Source of the DNA: Rhodamnia argentea
Lineage: Eukaryota > Streptophyta > Magnoliopsida > Myrtales > Myrtaceae
NCBI RefSeq assembly: GCF_020921035.1
Contig: NC_063158.1
Location: 24,848,178 to 24,912,177 of the forward strand
Length of the DNA stretch: 64,000 bases
Reading direction: 5' to 3'
Part shown: one piece after another, positions 13,901 through 26,884 of the stretch
Numbering within the stretch: the first letter of the stretch is position 1
Layout of the letters: every line of letters begins with the position of its first letter
The notes under the pieces: model-generated
What the model saw: only the letters and a program-made list of their open reading frames with translations
Database searches by the model: none
What the model was told of the DNA's origin: nothing
Made by a program: the position numbers and the translations under genes

Positions 13901-14182
13901 GTTCCCGAGGTGGCCTGCGAAGATGCGCGTCGAGAGAGACATGAAGTTGTTGATCAGGTAGACCATAACCGCTGGGGCAGCCAAGTAGAACAACAGCTTG
14001 AGTTCTATCCAAGAAGCCAACCGAAGGCGATTGAAGTAAGTCAACTCCATGTCGGTGAGCACGGTCTCCAACTTAGAGTCCACTTGGTGCGGCGAGGGAG
14101 AAGCGGCCGCCAGTCTTTCCTGCTCGGACAGCGGCGAAAGCAGCGGCGCCGTGGGATCGTGTTGCTCATCTCCGGACTCCAT
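7919..14182 (-). CDS. MATE efflux transporter, DTX40-like (copy 1)
   Basis: Eight coding exons, in transcription order: 14182-13838, 13384-13009, 12167-11912, 9669-9613, 9242-9004, 8836-8718, 8587-8501, 7984-7919. All junctions are GT-AG, phases agree, and the chain encodes 514 aa. It matches the plant MATE family, closest from memory to Arabidopsis DTX40 (At3g21690), with TT12/DTX41 more distant. Two MatE repeats of six membrane helices each are expected. Visible hallmarks include [14 protein letters not shown] (exon 2), [12 protein letters not shown] (exon 3), [11 protein letters not shown] (exon 5) and [12 protein letters not shown] (exon 6). The cytosolic N-terminus has an acidic dileucine-like DPTAPLL, and the C-terminus ends KPLLKS. 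Such proteins are proton-coupled antiporters of organic solutes at the tonoplast or plasma membrane; the substrate cannot be read here. I chose the ATG at 14182 (MESGDEQ) over an in-frame one at 14293 because the twin gene starts at the matching position. Confidence 0.93.
9900..10325. repeat. Dispersed 'gacacgtgtcggac' repeat, copy 2, in MATE intron
   Basis: It lies in the 2.2-kb intron between exons 3 and 4 of the first MATE gene. It shares the AT-rich middle ('caataaattagggatcaaa', 'ttaatatactcagccag') and the right end ('gtgtcatgtcgtgtcacgtg') with the copy at 6535-7015. Confidence 0.6.
10721..11149. mobile_element. MITE with 'ggaaaaataccaccaaaaac' termini
   Basis: The left end reads ggaaaaataccaccaaaaac and the right end is its near reverse complement (gtttttggtggctttttctc). 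The flanks tttattttA (10712-10720) and ttatttttA (11150-11158) agree at 7 of 9 bases, consistent with a 9-bp target duplication. Internal words 'gacacaaaaaaccct' and 'aaatgtgtcat' repeat. It sits in the same MATE intron as the previous repeat. Confidence 0.65.
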
Positions 14183-15002
14183 GGCTTTGGCAAGCCTTGG
14201 TGGGTGCTGATACCTGCTAGACTTCTGTTGTTGATGAGGGTGGGATCGAATGTGATGAATTATGAGGAGGCCCAAAAGAATGGACACACGCACATATGTG
14301 GTGGTAATGGAAATCTTGTAGGAGAAAGCAGGAATAATTTTGAGAAGGTGTTTCGTTTTCTTGGTTTTTTTTCCATTGTGGTGATGCTTTGATGCTCTCT
14401 TTTTTGTAATCTTCTGGTTGGCTTTGAGTTGGTACTTGGAAGCTTGGCCTAAGAGATGCTCTTAGTCAATTAAGCAATTAATTGTATGATCATGCAATTC
14501 CTCTTTCTTAATTACCATTAGTGTCATGTTGATTTTGACATTAGATTGATAGTGACAGTGGTAAAAATATGCTGCTCGAAAAGTTAAAAAATGGATTCAG
14601 TCGCTGAAGATGCATTGATTGGCCACTTGAAAACCGCCTTTACATGAATCATGATTATCATTTTATAAACCTAATGCCATACTTAATTGATCGAAAAATT
14701 TCCAACGCATATGGTTGACAAATTCATATGTATGGTGTGGAAATATTAATGTGGGGAACAGAACAAATGGATTATGTCCGGTACATAATTCGACAAACAT
14801 ATATTCGACCTTTAGGGAGTCGAACATGTAGAGTGTGAACTTCCAGCCAATTCCAAAATTACCCTTTTCTTGACTCACTCACATACACTACTATTTGCTT
14901 CATTCCCATATTTGTCAATGATTTATCAATTAGCATTTGGTGCTCTCACCAATTTTTCACTAGGTACTCTATTATTTCTTCCAAAACACCATCTAAATCA
15001 AA
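14183..15002. other. Upstream region of MATE copy 1
   Basis: This should contain the 5' UTR and promoter of the minus-strand MATE gene. No TATA box could be assigned with confidence. The 14663-14878 frame is not recognisable. Confidence 0.35.
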
Positions 15003-15331
15003 GAAAATAACATAAATGATCCATGAACTTTAGCCCAATGTGCAATGTATTCCATGAACTTTTAATTTGTTCAATGTGGTCCATGAGTTTTAATCTAATG
15101 TGCAATGTTGTCCATGAACTTTTAATCTGTTCAATAATATCCATGGACTTGATACATGTTCAATTTAATCCCTGGATTGTATGAAAATGTTCAATATTGA
15201 TTACATTAAATAAATTAAAAGTTTAGGAACCTTATTGCATATTAGGTTAAAGTTCGGAGATCACATTCAACAGATTTAAAGTTCATGGACCATTGAGCCA
15301 AACTTCAGGAAACGTGTATCATTATCTTTTC
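15003..15331. mobile_element. MITE of the 'gatccatgaactttag' family, copy 1
   Basis: The left end reads ataacataaatgatccatga and the reverse-complemented right end gataatgatacacgtttcct. The arms repeat 'caatgtggtccatgag'-type phrases in both orientations. A second copy is at 34346-34712. Confidence 0.6.
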
Positions 15332-15653
15332 ATATCTTAGTAACTAAATTCTATGAGGACATCTGCCACCGAAAAGTTTAAGGAAATTGCTTTTGATGCT
15401 TGTGTTCATTTTCCACCTCTAGAATCCAATTGACAGTTTCTTGGCTTATGCAGAAAAACACACATATTATGGATAAAACACACATCTTCCCATCTTTGGC
15501 ATTGGAAACATGATCTTTAAAATAAAAAAAAAAAATTGGTTCCCAAGCGACGATGCTAAAGATGTTAAATTTCTCTACTTTGATGTAGTTTTCCTTTGAC
15601 CAGCCAATGCAAATAATATGTCCCTTCACAATAGCATCCATGCTAACTGTTAT

Positions 15654-15976
15654 TAGGATACTTGTGCGGAAAGTCTTAAACTTATTGTACGACGGCCAAT
15701 TCAGTCCTAAACCTTTCGATTTTGCCAATTTAGTCCTAAACCTTAGTCAATTCAATCCTAAACCTTTCGATTGTGTCAATTTAGTCACAAACTTATCATT
15801 TAAATAATTGATAGAAATGACTACATTGACGAATTGTCAAAAGGTTTAGGACTAAATAAAGTTATAAAAAGTTCAGAATTAAATTGATAAATTATCCAAA
15901 GGTTTATCACTAAATAAAGTTGTAAGATGCAGAACTCCATCGTCCAATAGCATTAGGACTTTTCCACAATTTTCCC
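15654..15976. mobile_element. MITE of the abundant family (copy C), short form without GC core
   Basis: The left arm repeats 'ccaattcagtcctaaacctttcga' and the right arm is its reverse complement ('aggtttaggactaaataaag'). The right end reads ttccacaattttccc. The GC-rich core of the long copies is absent. Confidence 0.6.
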
Positions 15977-16258
15977 AACCGTCATTCATCCCTCCTGCTA
16001 AAACCATTTACCTAAGAAGTTCTTTAAGCAGACATGAATGTGTTTGTTGTCTAGGTCAGCTGACGTATATACCAATCCAACTATTCAGCCTATTTCCTCG
16101 CGCGAGTTAAACTGCACGTACTATAGCTGCTACTTGGCCCATGAATTTAACGTCAACTCAGGTCTGTAGTCATTGTATGGTAGTTCGCATCGGTATACAT
16201 CATCAAAAGCAGAGAACACTTTTTGTCAACTTTTTCGTTTTCTTTAAGCATATTACAA

Positions 16259-17124
16259 TGAAAAATTGTCCAAGAAAATCATAAAACTAAGATACAAATT
16301 TTTTAGATTTTTTTAAATCATTTCTTTTGTGTTGTGTGTATTAATGATCAAACGCAAAAGATTGCTTGGAACTCTGATAAGGATAACTTTTCTGTCATGT
16401 TTTGCCACTCATTTTTTTAATTATATTTTGAATTTGTGGATTGTCTTAAACATTTCAATTATGGTAATATAGTTCTAAACTTTTTGATGATTTGCAAATT
16501 TAGTCCTAATTTTAGCTGAAAATCACTAACGTGACCATTTAGTCAACGCCGGCCTTCTTACGTGGCACGGTTGACACAAACGTGGACGATTTTGGTAATC
16601 TTTTTAATTTTCTGAATTTTTTTTCCTTTTCTTTTCTCTTCCTTTTTTTTCTTTTCTCCCGGGGAGGTTGCCGGGCCCGCCTCGCCTCGCCCTCATCGGC
16701 CTCGAGCTAGGGTCGCCCTCACTAGCCCAAGTAAAGGCGAACCTCGCTAAGCCCGGCGATGGCTAGCGGAGGAAAAGGGGAAAAAATAAAAAAGAAGGAA
16801 AAAAATTTAAAAATTTAAAAAATGCAAAAATCATCTACGTCAACGTCTATTGCACCATGTAGGACTGTTGGCATTGACTAGACCACCATATCAGCGATTT
16901 TCAATTAAATTGCTCGGAAGGACTAAATTAACAAATCGTGAAAATATTTAAGATTAAATTGACAAATTGGCAAAATGTTTAGGACTAAGTTGGCATAATT
17001 GAAAGGTTCAAAACTGAATTGACAGCAGTACAATAGATTTAGGACTAAGATGAAATAATTAAAAATGTTTAAAATTGAATTGGACGCCGTAAAATGGGTT
17101 TAAGAATTTTCCGACAATTTTCCC
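16259..17124. mobile_element. MITE of the abundant family (copy D), long form
   Basis: The left end reads gaaaaattgtccaagaaaat and the right end ttccgacaattttccc. The arms flank a pyrimidine tract, a GC-rich core at 16655-16765 ('gggtcgccctcactagccc'), and a purine tract. The words 'cttacgtggcac' and 'accatgtaggactg' lie at mirrored positions in the two arms. The left arm appears interrupted between about 16300 and 16440. Confidence 0.6.
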
Positions 17125-17319
17125 ATCGACATGGAGAATAACATATAGTAAATCTTCTTGAAAAAAAAAAACCCCTTTTTTTGTATGTACACCCTGCATG
17201 TATCTTAGTTTTTTGTCGAGAGCAATCCATGCAAGCAATAGCTTCCTAGCTATCACGTTTATATCGGCAACACTTCAGTTATCTAAGCAATTAAGGCAGG
17301 TCATAGTCCAAGCTTATTG

Positions 17320-17702
17320 AGGGGATCACCGGATGCTCACACACACATCGCGAGCGAGAAAATCTCTTAACGCTACCTCAATAATTATTCCCGAAGAGTT
17401 TCTTAAAAGGTTCGTATTATATATTCGTTAAATATATACTTAACAAATAAATGATAGATTTTCAAACCTAACATGAGATTACACCTAGCGCAATTAGCTA
17501 GAAAAGTTGTAATGGGATCATCGAATGCTCACACACACATCGCGAGCGAGAAAATCTCTTAACGCGACCTCAATAATTATTCCCATAAGAGTTTCTTAAA
17601 AGGTTCTTATTATACATTCGTTAAATATACTTAACAAATAAATGATAGATTTTCAAACCTAACATGAGGTTATACCTAGCGCAATTAGCTAGGAAAGTTG
17701 TA
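17320..17702. repeat. Tandem duplication, two units of about 192 bp
   Basis: Unit 1 (17320-17511) and unit 2 (17512-17702) share nearly every base. Each contains cgcgagcgagaaaatctctt, aataattattccc, aaaaggttc, aacaaataaatgatagattt and gcgcaattagctag. The units differ by only a few substitutions and 1-3 base indels, which implies a recent duplication. No coding content. Confidence 0.85.
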
Positions 17703-18395
17703 AAAAAAAATTTCCTTAAATAAATTAACTTAATAAATTAATGTCCTCATAGGAGCATTTAAAAAAATAAAATCTTTGTACAAGGCTAAAGGTTTTTCAC
17801 TGTCACGTGGGGAACAATGTCTGAAGTTCACATTCAAAGCACTGCAACATGCATGAAGGTCAGGGAATCGATTACTTTATCGATATCCGGGAAAATGGTT
17901 GTCTACCTTTCAAAACCTACCCATCGGTTGACTATCTTCAGCTTCAATTCTTCAACTATTGATTTCTTCTAAATAAATAAATAAAAATAGGCTGAGAAAA
18001 AAGGGAAAAAGGTCTATGACTCAATAGTAATTCTTATTATAATGGATTGCAACTACTAAGTATCGAGCGATCTCCATCTTCTTGCCATTAATTTCACAAG
18101 TAATTCTGATTCTAACTAAGATTGTGATACATCTTAGTGCTACCGTATCAATCTCATATGCACTTAGATGACCCTCAACCAGCCTCTCTAGCTCAAAATC
18201 AAATCGGATAAGATTTCAAAGTCCGACGTCCGACCTTTGACCTTCAAACTCATGTATGATGAATTGACGCCGTTGTTCCGCTCACTAAAGTTCCCAAATA
18301 TGTCATGTCAAGGTTGACTAAACTTTTACAATAGCCAGCATCGACGGATCAAAAGTGGGGTCATGGGGCCTTTGCCGTTCGTTTGCTTGTTGTTT
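17703..18395. other. Intergenic, no gene seen
   Basis: AT-rich sequence without a recognisable frame or repeat boundary. Confidence 0.35.
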
Positions 18396-19007
18396 GGAAA
18401 AATTATCAAAAAAATCCTAAACTTTTCACAATTTTGTCAATTCAATCCTAAACATTTTAAATTTGCCAATTCAAACCTAAATCATTTCACCTTTTAGCTG
18501 ATTCAGTCCTACTCGTCGAAAATCTCTAACATGGCATCGCCGGCATTGATATGGGTAAATTTTAATAATTCTTTAATACTTTTTTTGACTTTTTTCAAAT
18601 TTTGAATATTTTTTTTATTTTTTTTTTCTCTGGTTCAAGGCTGGCTACGAACCCCCGACGAACCTTGGGCGAGGGCCGTGACCCCTCGCCTGCGATTGCG
18701 GAGTGCTTCACGGCCCTTGACTAGGGGCCGGTGACCCCTGCCTACCCTAATCCGGCGGGGTCACCAACCTTAAAGCCAGAGAAGAAAAAAAAGGGGAAAG
18801 AAAATAAAAAGAAAATGATTTTTTTTTTTATAAAAGCATTAAAAACTACTAAAAATTATTCACATAAGTGCTGGTGGTACCACATAGAACGGCTGGTGTC
18901 CACGCCAGTGATTTTTGGTAAATAGAATCGAATCGGCAAACTTAAAAAGTTTATAACTGAATTGACAAAAGTATGAAAGGTTTAGGGTTTTGTTGACAAT
19001 TTTTCCT
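18396..19007. mobile_element. MITE of the abundant family (copy E) with 9-bp target duplication
   Basis: The termini ggaaaaattatc and, reverse-complemented, aggaaaaattgtc are inverted repeats. The 9 bases ttgttgttt lie immediately outside both ends (18387-18395 and 19008-19016). A GC-rich core at 18640-18760 ('gggcgagggccgtgacccc') is flanked by T-rich and A-rich tracts. A 9-bp duplication is typical of Mutator-like elements. Confidence 0.75.
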
Positions 19008-19765
19008 TTGTTGTTTAATACAATTTTACAATATATGTATTTTTTGTAGCATTTATGAAAATCCAGATAAATTTATTCCTTTATGTTGCCCCGAGCTATG
19101 AAATTGTAACTCAAGTTTTTGGCTTATCCCAGAAGCATTGAGACAATATTTGAGAAGCTTATATATCTTTCAGTAGTGCACATTCTGCATTATGGTGGTG
19201 CTTGCCCATGAATCTGGACACAACCTCCGTATGGGCTGCGTAATCTTGATTAGCCCAACCCTTACTTGATGACAAAAGCAATCTATTCATCAATCCACCT
19301 TAAGAGCAATGTAATACTTGCATGATCGTGTTCGGCTCACACGAGACGTAAATTGATTTGCGGTAGCAATACATTCGTCCTTTCGCATGTCGAGATGACT
19401 GGGGTGGGTACAAACCCTAATTTTTCTTGAGAACTTCGAGTTGAGAAAAGAATTGTAGGTATATATAAGAGTAGAAAACATGCATGGAAACTTGAGGAAT
19501 TGTTTGGATGGTGAAAGGAAAATCTTTTGGCCAACTAATGATGGGCGAATACAAATAAGTCAACGAGCTGAGGCCTCCAAATAACAATGAAAATAAACCA
19601 AGCTTAGATTATGAAAAGACAGAACAAGGAAAAAAGAACATGGGGACCAAGAATGGCTGCTTCCAATCAAGAAAGGTACTCGTATCTTGTCCTAAATGTT
19701 GATTTTCTTATTTTTTTTTTCACCCTTTATTTTTGCTGGAAAATTGTCATGCTGGAAGATCCACA
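19008..19765. other. 3' region of MATE copy 2 and spacer
   Basis: It follows the stop codon of the minus-strand MATE gene. Frames at 19290-19534 are short and not recognised. Nothing else is supported. Confidence 0.35.
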
Positions 19766-22700
19766 TTACTCATGTGAGAGAGGCTCTTTCTTGTCTTCCC
19801 ATGTATCCAGGCGACTTCTCGTTTTCTCAACCTGAAAAATCCAAATGTTATACGCACATTAAGATTACAATAAGAAAAAAAAAATACAAAGAGAAGAATA
19901 ATCATGGCTTTATTCAGCAAAATGATCTTTTCTATTCGAGCCTATTCCTCGAGATAATGATATTTGCGGTTGTCGCATTCTAATTCTTGAAAGCAAACCA
20001 CTTGCTAAAGATGTGACTTCTAGGATTCATTAGATGGGAACATTTGAAGTGTGACCAATAGCTAATAGCCAACCATGATTTGGAAGCACAGTGAAAATCA
20101 AATCCAATTAAAATTACGTTAGGAGTGCTGTACATGATTTTTCAGAGTTCACCCTTCGAGTACGTTGTCTTATCCGCATGTCGAAACGTAGATTTGCTCA
20201 GACTGATATTAAAGTGTCGAGAATCGCAGGCTATAAACAAGTCAACCAAGAACGTTAGGTCGACTTTATCTTTTGTTAAGCAACTCCTTTGCCTTAGAGT
20301 TATTAACTCACTTCAGACATCACTATAAAGTTGGCCAAAACCTACTCGACCCAAAGTGATACTTATCAGCTTCCCATCATTCATCTTTGAAAGCTCAAAG
20401 AAAATAAACCTTGCCCACTCATCGATCATGAGGTCCAGAAGGATATTTTTGTTTTTTTTCTATCTTGTCTGTCCATGCATGCATGATGACGATCATGAAA
20501 CCTAGGTAAAGAAATTAAGGACAGTTGGGGGAAATCCCATTGTAGTTACCTCTTTGTCCCAGTTTGTCCGGTACGTGAACCAGATAAGAATCAAAGTCTG
20601 GATCATAGTGCCTCCAATCATACCAGACCAAATTCCCTGCACCACAACCCAATCTCTTAGATCATTATCATTCGTCTAACCCTAATCTTCCGAGAAATGT
20701 TATTAAGCTCGTGAGAGTTCTCAGTTCCATACCCTAGCTCCAAAATCAAACTTGAAGCCCAAGAGACAACCAAGCGGAATTCCGATAATGTAATAGCATC
20801 CCACGTTGACATACGCAACAAAAGCTTGCCACCCACACCCAACAGCCACCCCTATATAAAAGAAGATATTAAAAAGGACGCAGAAGATAAGATAAGTTTT
20901 CGTGATCAAGATCATTTTCCTCCAAGCAAATTCATCTTCGAGACAAGTGTGTCTTCACAGACAGATACTTTCAACGACCAGCCCACGAAAGAGCAAACAG
21001 AACCTAGGACTGTTAGCTGCTGTGTTGCTTCTTGTGTTGGTGTTCGTGGTGAAGAAAAAGAGAAAGACTTAGAGAGAAGAGACGAACAAGAACATCCCGA
21101 CAAGACCCCATTATCGTATTCCTCACACTCGTCATCTTTCACCAGAGGGATCACTAGATGGATGTAATAATGAAAACGACGATAATGACTTGTTGGACTC
21201 TTTATGTTGCAAGTGGAAACACTGACATACCCTTCTTTCATTCTAGTTTGATTTGGTTTCTATGTTGGGAACGGCCAACAGAGCAGCCACATTACCATGT
21301 TCTTTCCAAAATGTTAGGACTATTCGCTAATGGACGACCTCATTAGGTCGTGACTCAGCCAGTTTTTCTGATCTTTCTACTAATGATAAGAAAATTACGA
21401 AGGAAAATAAATCAACAATGGAGTCTCTATCGTACTTGCTTTAGGTAATTCGTCGCGGAAAGAGAAAAAACTCATTCTGAAAATATAATCGACACCAACA
21501 TCATGCCAAAGTACAAAGTCCAAATCCAATGGGATGGATGACGATGACTTTCTGTTCTAATCAAATCTAGCATGATCTAACATTCAAATAGACAAGCAGG
21601 TGGAATGGATTTTTGTGTTCGGACCACATCACCACACAAGCACTAGAAAGCTCCATCCCATTATTCTAGTAAAATCAAAAACAAAGAAGGGCTTGATTAC
21701 TTTATATAAATATACAATTTTTCTTTAACCTTTGCAATTTTCCATATATATATGTGTGTGCGCGCGCGAAAGCAGAACAAAATATTTCAATCAAAAAGTA
21801 TTTTCAACTCGGGTATGACACGAGATTTGGGCTAGTCCAAGCTAAAGTAATCCGTCCAAAAAAAATACACTAAAGTTAAGCACCATGTGCTGATTAATGA
21901 TTATATGGGATTTGATTGTTGCCACATAAGTGATGACTTATCAAACTAAAGTCAAGCAATTAGAGGTTACAAATGATCATAGGGATTGATTAGACACAAA
22001 TATTTGCCACTAACCAAGCACAATAAGCCAATTCTCAACTACTTAATCAATAGATTGCTTGACACTGAAAAGCCTATAATTACAAGCAAGCAAGAACTTA
22101 GCTAGTGATTTATTATTACTCGTGGGGTCCCAACGTACATCTTTCTTGTCTTTATTGGGAGGAGTTACGGTTCAAATTGGCCACTGCTTTCCGAGCACAT
22201 GACGTATGTTGGAATCTAATTAGTTTAAAAGATGTCTTTTGTTTATTGCAATGTTGAAAGAATTTTCTCATTTTGCGTTTCATTTCGGTCTTCTGCGATA
22301 GTCTTCGAATAAATTATAGTTCTTATACGGTAGATAGCGCCGGCGTGGAATTTTATGTTAGTCATTCCAATCCCTGTACATTGAGAAGTTAAAAATTTTC
22401 TAACTTAAAGTAGACATATTTGAAGACTATATATTTATTTTCCACCATTGGTATGAAAGAGGTATTGTTGATTCTAGGGCGAAAAGTTTGCGAAATATAC
22501 CTTGTTTCAAGTAGAGTTCAGATGTCGATTTGATTTAGTAGAATGAGTTTAAAATATCTCTCTGTCATGATTCATTCGTCTGTTGATTTTTCCAATTGTA
22601 TATGTGAACAATGATTTAGAATTCACTTTTTTTTTTAAATAGATTAATATCATGCAAAGTTCTAAACTGGTACAAAAAATTATCCTTAATTATATTCCGA

Positions 22701-25700
22701 ACTACGGAAACCTTTAAAGTGATATCATGGTCCTAATTTAACACACTGCTACAGTTCCGCCTAACTCAACCATCGGTCTCTCTCATGTCATCCAATTTGA
22801 CAAACTCATGCTTAAAACAAATCCGGCATGACAACCTCAATGGATGACGTATAGGACACTTAACGATCATTTTGGAAGTGATTGCGGCCGAGGGTAAATT
22901 TCAGTTCCGCGAGTTGAAAAATAATTTGAGATAAACATGTTCGAATTGTATCGGTTTTAGGAAGACAAAGAAAAGAGAGTAAAATGTGATGGGACTTTAC
23001 CAGAGAGAACGGGTTGAATGCCATTGAGGACGATGGAGACGGCGAGGAAGGGAGAGAGCTCGGCCACGGCATCGGAGACGGTGGTCCCACTCGTGAAGAC
23101 GTAGCTGATGACGTGGCGCAACGCCATCACCACGATCGCCAGGAAGACCGCGATGAGGAACGAGCTGGACGTCACCACTATCACCGCAAATGCTGCTGCT
23201 CTCGGGTGTCCAGCTCCTAGCTCGTTGCTCACTCGCACACTGCATTCAAATATTAAAAAAAGGAAAAAAAATGTGTCTAAATTCACAAGAATATAAAAAA
23301 AATACATATTGATAGACACTATTTAGGATGTAATGAATGCATATGTGAAATTTATATACGTCGGGCAAATGTAATACCGACTTCTCTTGTGTTTTAGATT
23401 TTCACCCAAGTGCGAGTATCATGAGACCTTGCATGCTGATTAAGGGTTGCAATTCTTCACGTGACATGAGAACACGACACAGGTATTTATTTAGGTAAAA
23501 TCCGTACCCAGCTCGACTAGCTTAAACCTAACATGACTTGACAGCATTTTACTCATTTATGATGGTAAATTTTCCGTGGTCACATTAAAATATTTAGGTA
23601 GTGATGCAAAAAATAACATCGAGCCAGTATGATTTAATACGAAACAACACGAATGGCCTGACCAAATTAAAGTTAAGGGCATGTGAATTTTAATTGAACT
23701 GAGAACGGACGTGAAAAAGCGGTTTTTGCTTCTGTACTCCAATGACAATGCTTGCAATAACTTTCTTGACTGACCTTGCAGCCGCATTGAATCCCACAGA
23801 AATCATGTAGACCCATCCGGATATTGTCATGCTGCAACATCAATTGGTACAAAAAAATTGATCAGTTGGTTCCCAAGATAAGAGGGACAATAATTAGAAC
23901 AAACAAAAGCAATGTAAAGGATGGAGGAAAACAAGGTGTGTCAAGAGAGATTTTGATTTTTCTAGTCGCCTAGGATGGAATTATCCACGCGACGCTCGGC
24001 ACGAGATGGTTGGCTTAAATGGGCTAGTAACACATGTTCTTTTCATTCAAATTCGATAACTGATTATGTAACATTCTTCCGGTAACAGTAAAATTATCCT
24101 TCTGTTTTAAGCCACGAAAAAAATATAAAAATTTATTATTTAAAATTATTACGGAGTCCACTTTTTCAAGAACTTATGGCCCATAACATGCCGTTATTCT
24201 CAAATTGTTATGCTAGCAAAATCCATATGTAAGTTATGGGAATTGCCCCCCTTGGCCTGTTTCCGCTTCCCGTTGTCTTCGAAAAAGGGTATTGGAAAAA
24301 AAGGAGAGACCGGCCCGGCCTGTCCTATTTTTGGGGAATTTTCAACTACTTTGTCTTTGGTTTTGGACATTTTGCTAAGGATGTAAGAGAAAAATTATCA
24401 TGTGCTCTTGTAGAATAGGAGAGAAATCCACCGGCGGTTGATGGTGAACGGACGAATCGAGCCGCAATGAATGCATCGTTGTCCGTTTGCATGAAAGCGG
24501 CTCGCTCGATAACAAGTCGTTGTTCATCTCACTTTCTTGTGTCCGGAACGACCAAGTACGTAGGCACTGGTCCAACTTGCCATCCTAAAGCCGTATTCAC
24601 CTAACCATAGGGTACAGTGGCCGGCTTGTGCATCGGTCGGCCTATGGGTACCTAACTTGATGTATTAAGTGATGGGATCAGTACCAAGAAAGTCTCAAAA
24701 CATATTACATTGGTACCAATTCAGTCTTAAATCTTTTAATTGGATCAATTTAATCATAAACCTTTTTACATTGATACCAATTCAATCCGTCCGATCAATT
24801 TTAGCGGGAAATCGCTAACGTGGATGTCAACCATCCTCTATGGCATCGATTGGTGCTGATGTAAATAAATTTTTTAATTTTTAGTATTTTTTTCTTTTCA
24901 TTTATTTTTATTTTGTGTTTTTCTCATGGTAGCCGGTGAGGATCGTGACCCTCGCCCAGGCCATCGTCAACCCCCGGGTGAGGGGTCACCCTCGCTGGCC
25001 AAAATGAAACAAAGAAACAATAAAAATAAAAAAAAATAAAAAAATTGAGAAAAAAAAATACTATATCAAAAATTGATGATCGATAACTTAATGGGATCAC
25101 TATTTTAGTATATGACGCGGAAAAGGGTAATGCCCCGAAAACCTAAGGGTTCCTTATAAGATTTGTCCACGCTAGCGCCGGTCATGTTACGTAAGGCAGC
25201 TGGTGTCCATGTCAGCAATTTTCGGTTGAAATTGGCCGGATTGACCGAATTGGTATCGGTTTAAAAGGCTAAGGATTGAATTGGTCCAATCGAAAGGTTG
25301 AGAACTGAATTAGTGTCAATGCAATGAGTCTAAGACTTTCTTGGTGCTTTCTCTTACGTGATGTGATAATTTATAAGTGCGCCTTTAAATGAGTGGATCA
25401 CGTGAAATATGCCTCCGGAAGAAAGCTCCGTATTATTCTAAGTTGTCCTTGTCGTAGACCGACTTTAGCATGCCTAGTATTAGTCAATAGTACCCATCTA
25501 TAATGGGTCGAAAGAATCGGAAAAGAAGAAGAAGAAGAACCGAAAGCTTCCACGACATAGTAAGAGAAAACATGGGCAGCTTGGGACGTACCAGATGGAG
25601 AGAGCGTCCAAGGCAATCTCAGCGTCCTGGAGCAGACCGGCGATCAAAACCAAAATCTGATAATACCAAGTCTCCAAGCACAGCATCACCGCCGACGCCG

Positions 25701-26884
25701 TCGAGAGTTTCAGGAACTCCCACAGGCCCGTGAAGGCCTGCGAGCTGAAGCCCCTCCAGGTGTGCTTGCACCGGTCGCTCACCAGTATGTACACGAACTG
25801 GGCAACCACGATGACCCACCACGAGAAGCTCAGCATGAGGGAGGCCCCAAGGAGGCCGAGCCCGAGCTTGTAGATCACGATCCAGCTGAGGAGGAGGTGC
25901 ACGGCGAAGGTGGCCGCGGATATGTAGGCGCTAGGGTTCACGATGCTCTGCGACTGCAGGAACTTCTGGATTGGGAAGTTGGCGGCATAGGCGAAGATCT
26001 GGGGGATGAGGCCATAGACGAAGACCGCTGCCGAGGACGCGATGGAGGTGGACTCGCCGAGGAGGAGGAGGAGCTGCTTGGAGAATATGTAGATGAACAT
26101 GACCGGGATCCCAGTCGCCATCAGGAGGATGGTCGACCGCTGGAGGTAGATGCCAAGCATCTCGTACTTGTGGGCGCCATAGGCTTGCCCACACAGCGTC
26201 TCCACCGCGCTCCCCATCCCGAGCTACACGGCCGACAATCAATCAATGCACAGGCCAGCAATTTTTGCAATTGATAGTGACAAAGTAGAACATTAATGAA
26301 GCGATTCATTAGGCCTATGCGAGTTAAAGTTGTTGTACACGAGTGAAGAGTCTACGTCCAATGTTAAAAAACTTATGGAAGTCTGGGGCAAGTACAATTC
26401 TTTCTCCACGTTTTGGTTCCGCCACGGACCTTACTTATCTAACCGAGGTCTTTTAAGGTTCCGGGACAAATCATGTAGAACATGCTTGCGTAACTTTGAG
26501 GAAAGATTATTGAAACTGATGCCATGGACAAAATGATTACGTACCATGAGGCCGTAGGCGAAGATTTGGATGCCATTGTTGCCGAGGGAGGCGGCGGCGA
26601 GCTCGAGGTTGCCGAGGTGGCCGCAGAAGATCTGGGTGGACATGGAGGTGACGTTGTTGAGGAGGTAGACGATGACAGCGGGAGCGGCGAGGCGGAAGAG
26701 GGTTTTGAGCTCGATCCACGTGGCCTGCCGGAGGCGCTTGAAGTAGGGCAAGTCGGTGTCGGACAGCATGTCCTCAAGGGCCGAGCTCACCGGCTCCGCC
26801 GAGGTCGGCTGCTGCTTGGGCTGCAACAGCGGTTGCTGGTGCAGGTCGCCTTCATCACTGGCTATGCCATCTCTTCCTCTCGAG

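Noticed and set aside
14180..14293. Longer N-terminus for MATE copy 1 from the ATG at 14293
   Set aside because: The extra 37 residues have no counterpart in the twin gene, whose first exon has the same 345-bp coding length from the internal ATG.
25762..26274. 170-codon plus-strand frame over MATE copy 2 exon 2, and similar frames at 13859-14392 and 26524-26973
   Set aside because: Antisense shadows of GC-rich MATE exons; low-complexity acidic/basic composition and no domain.
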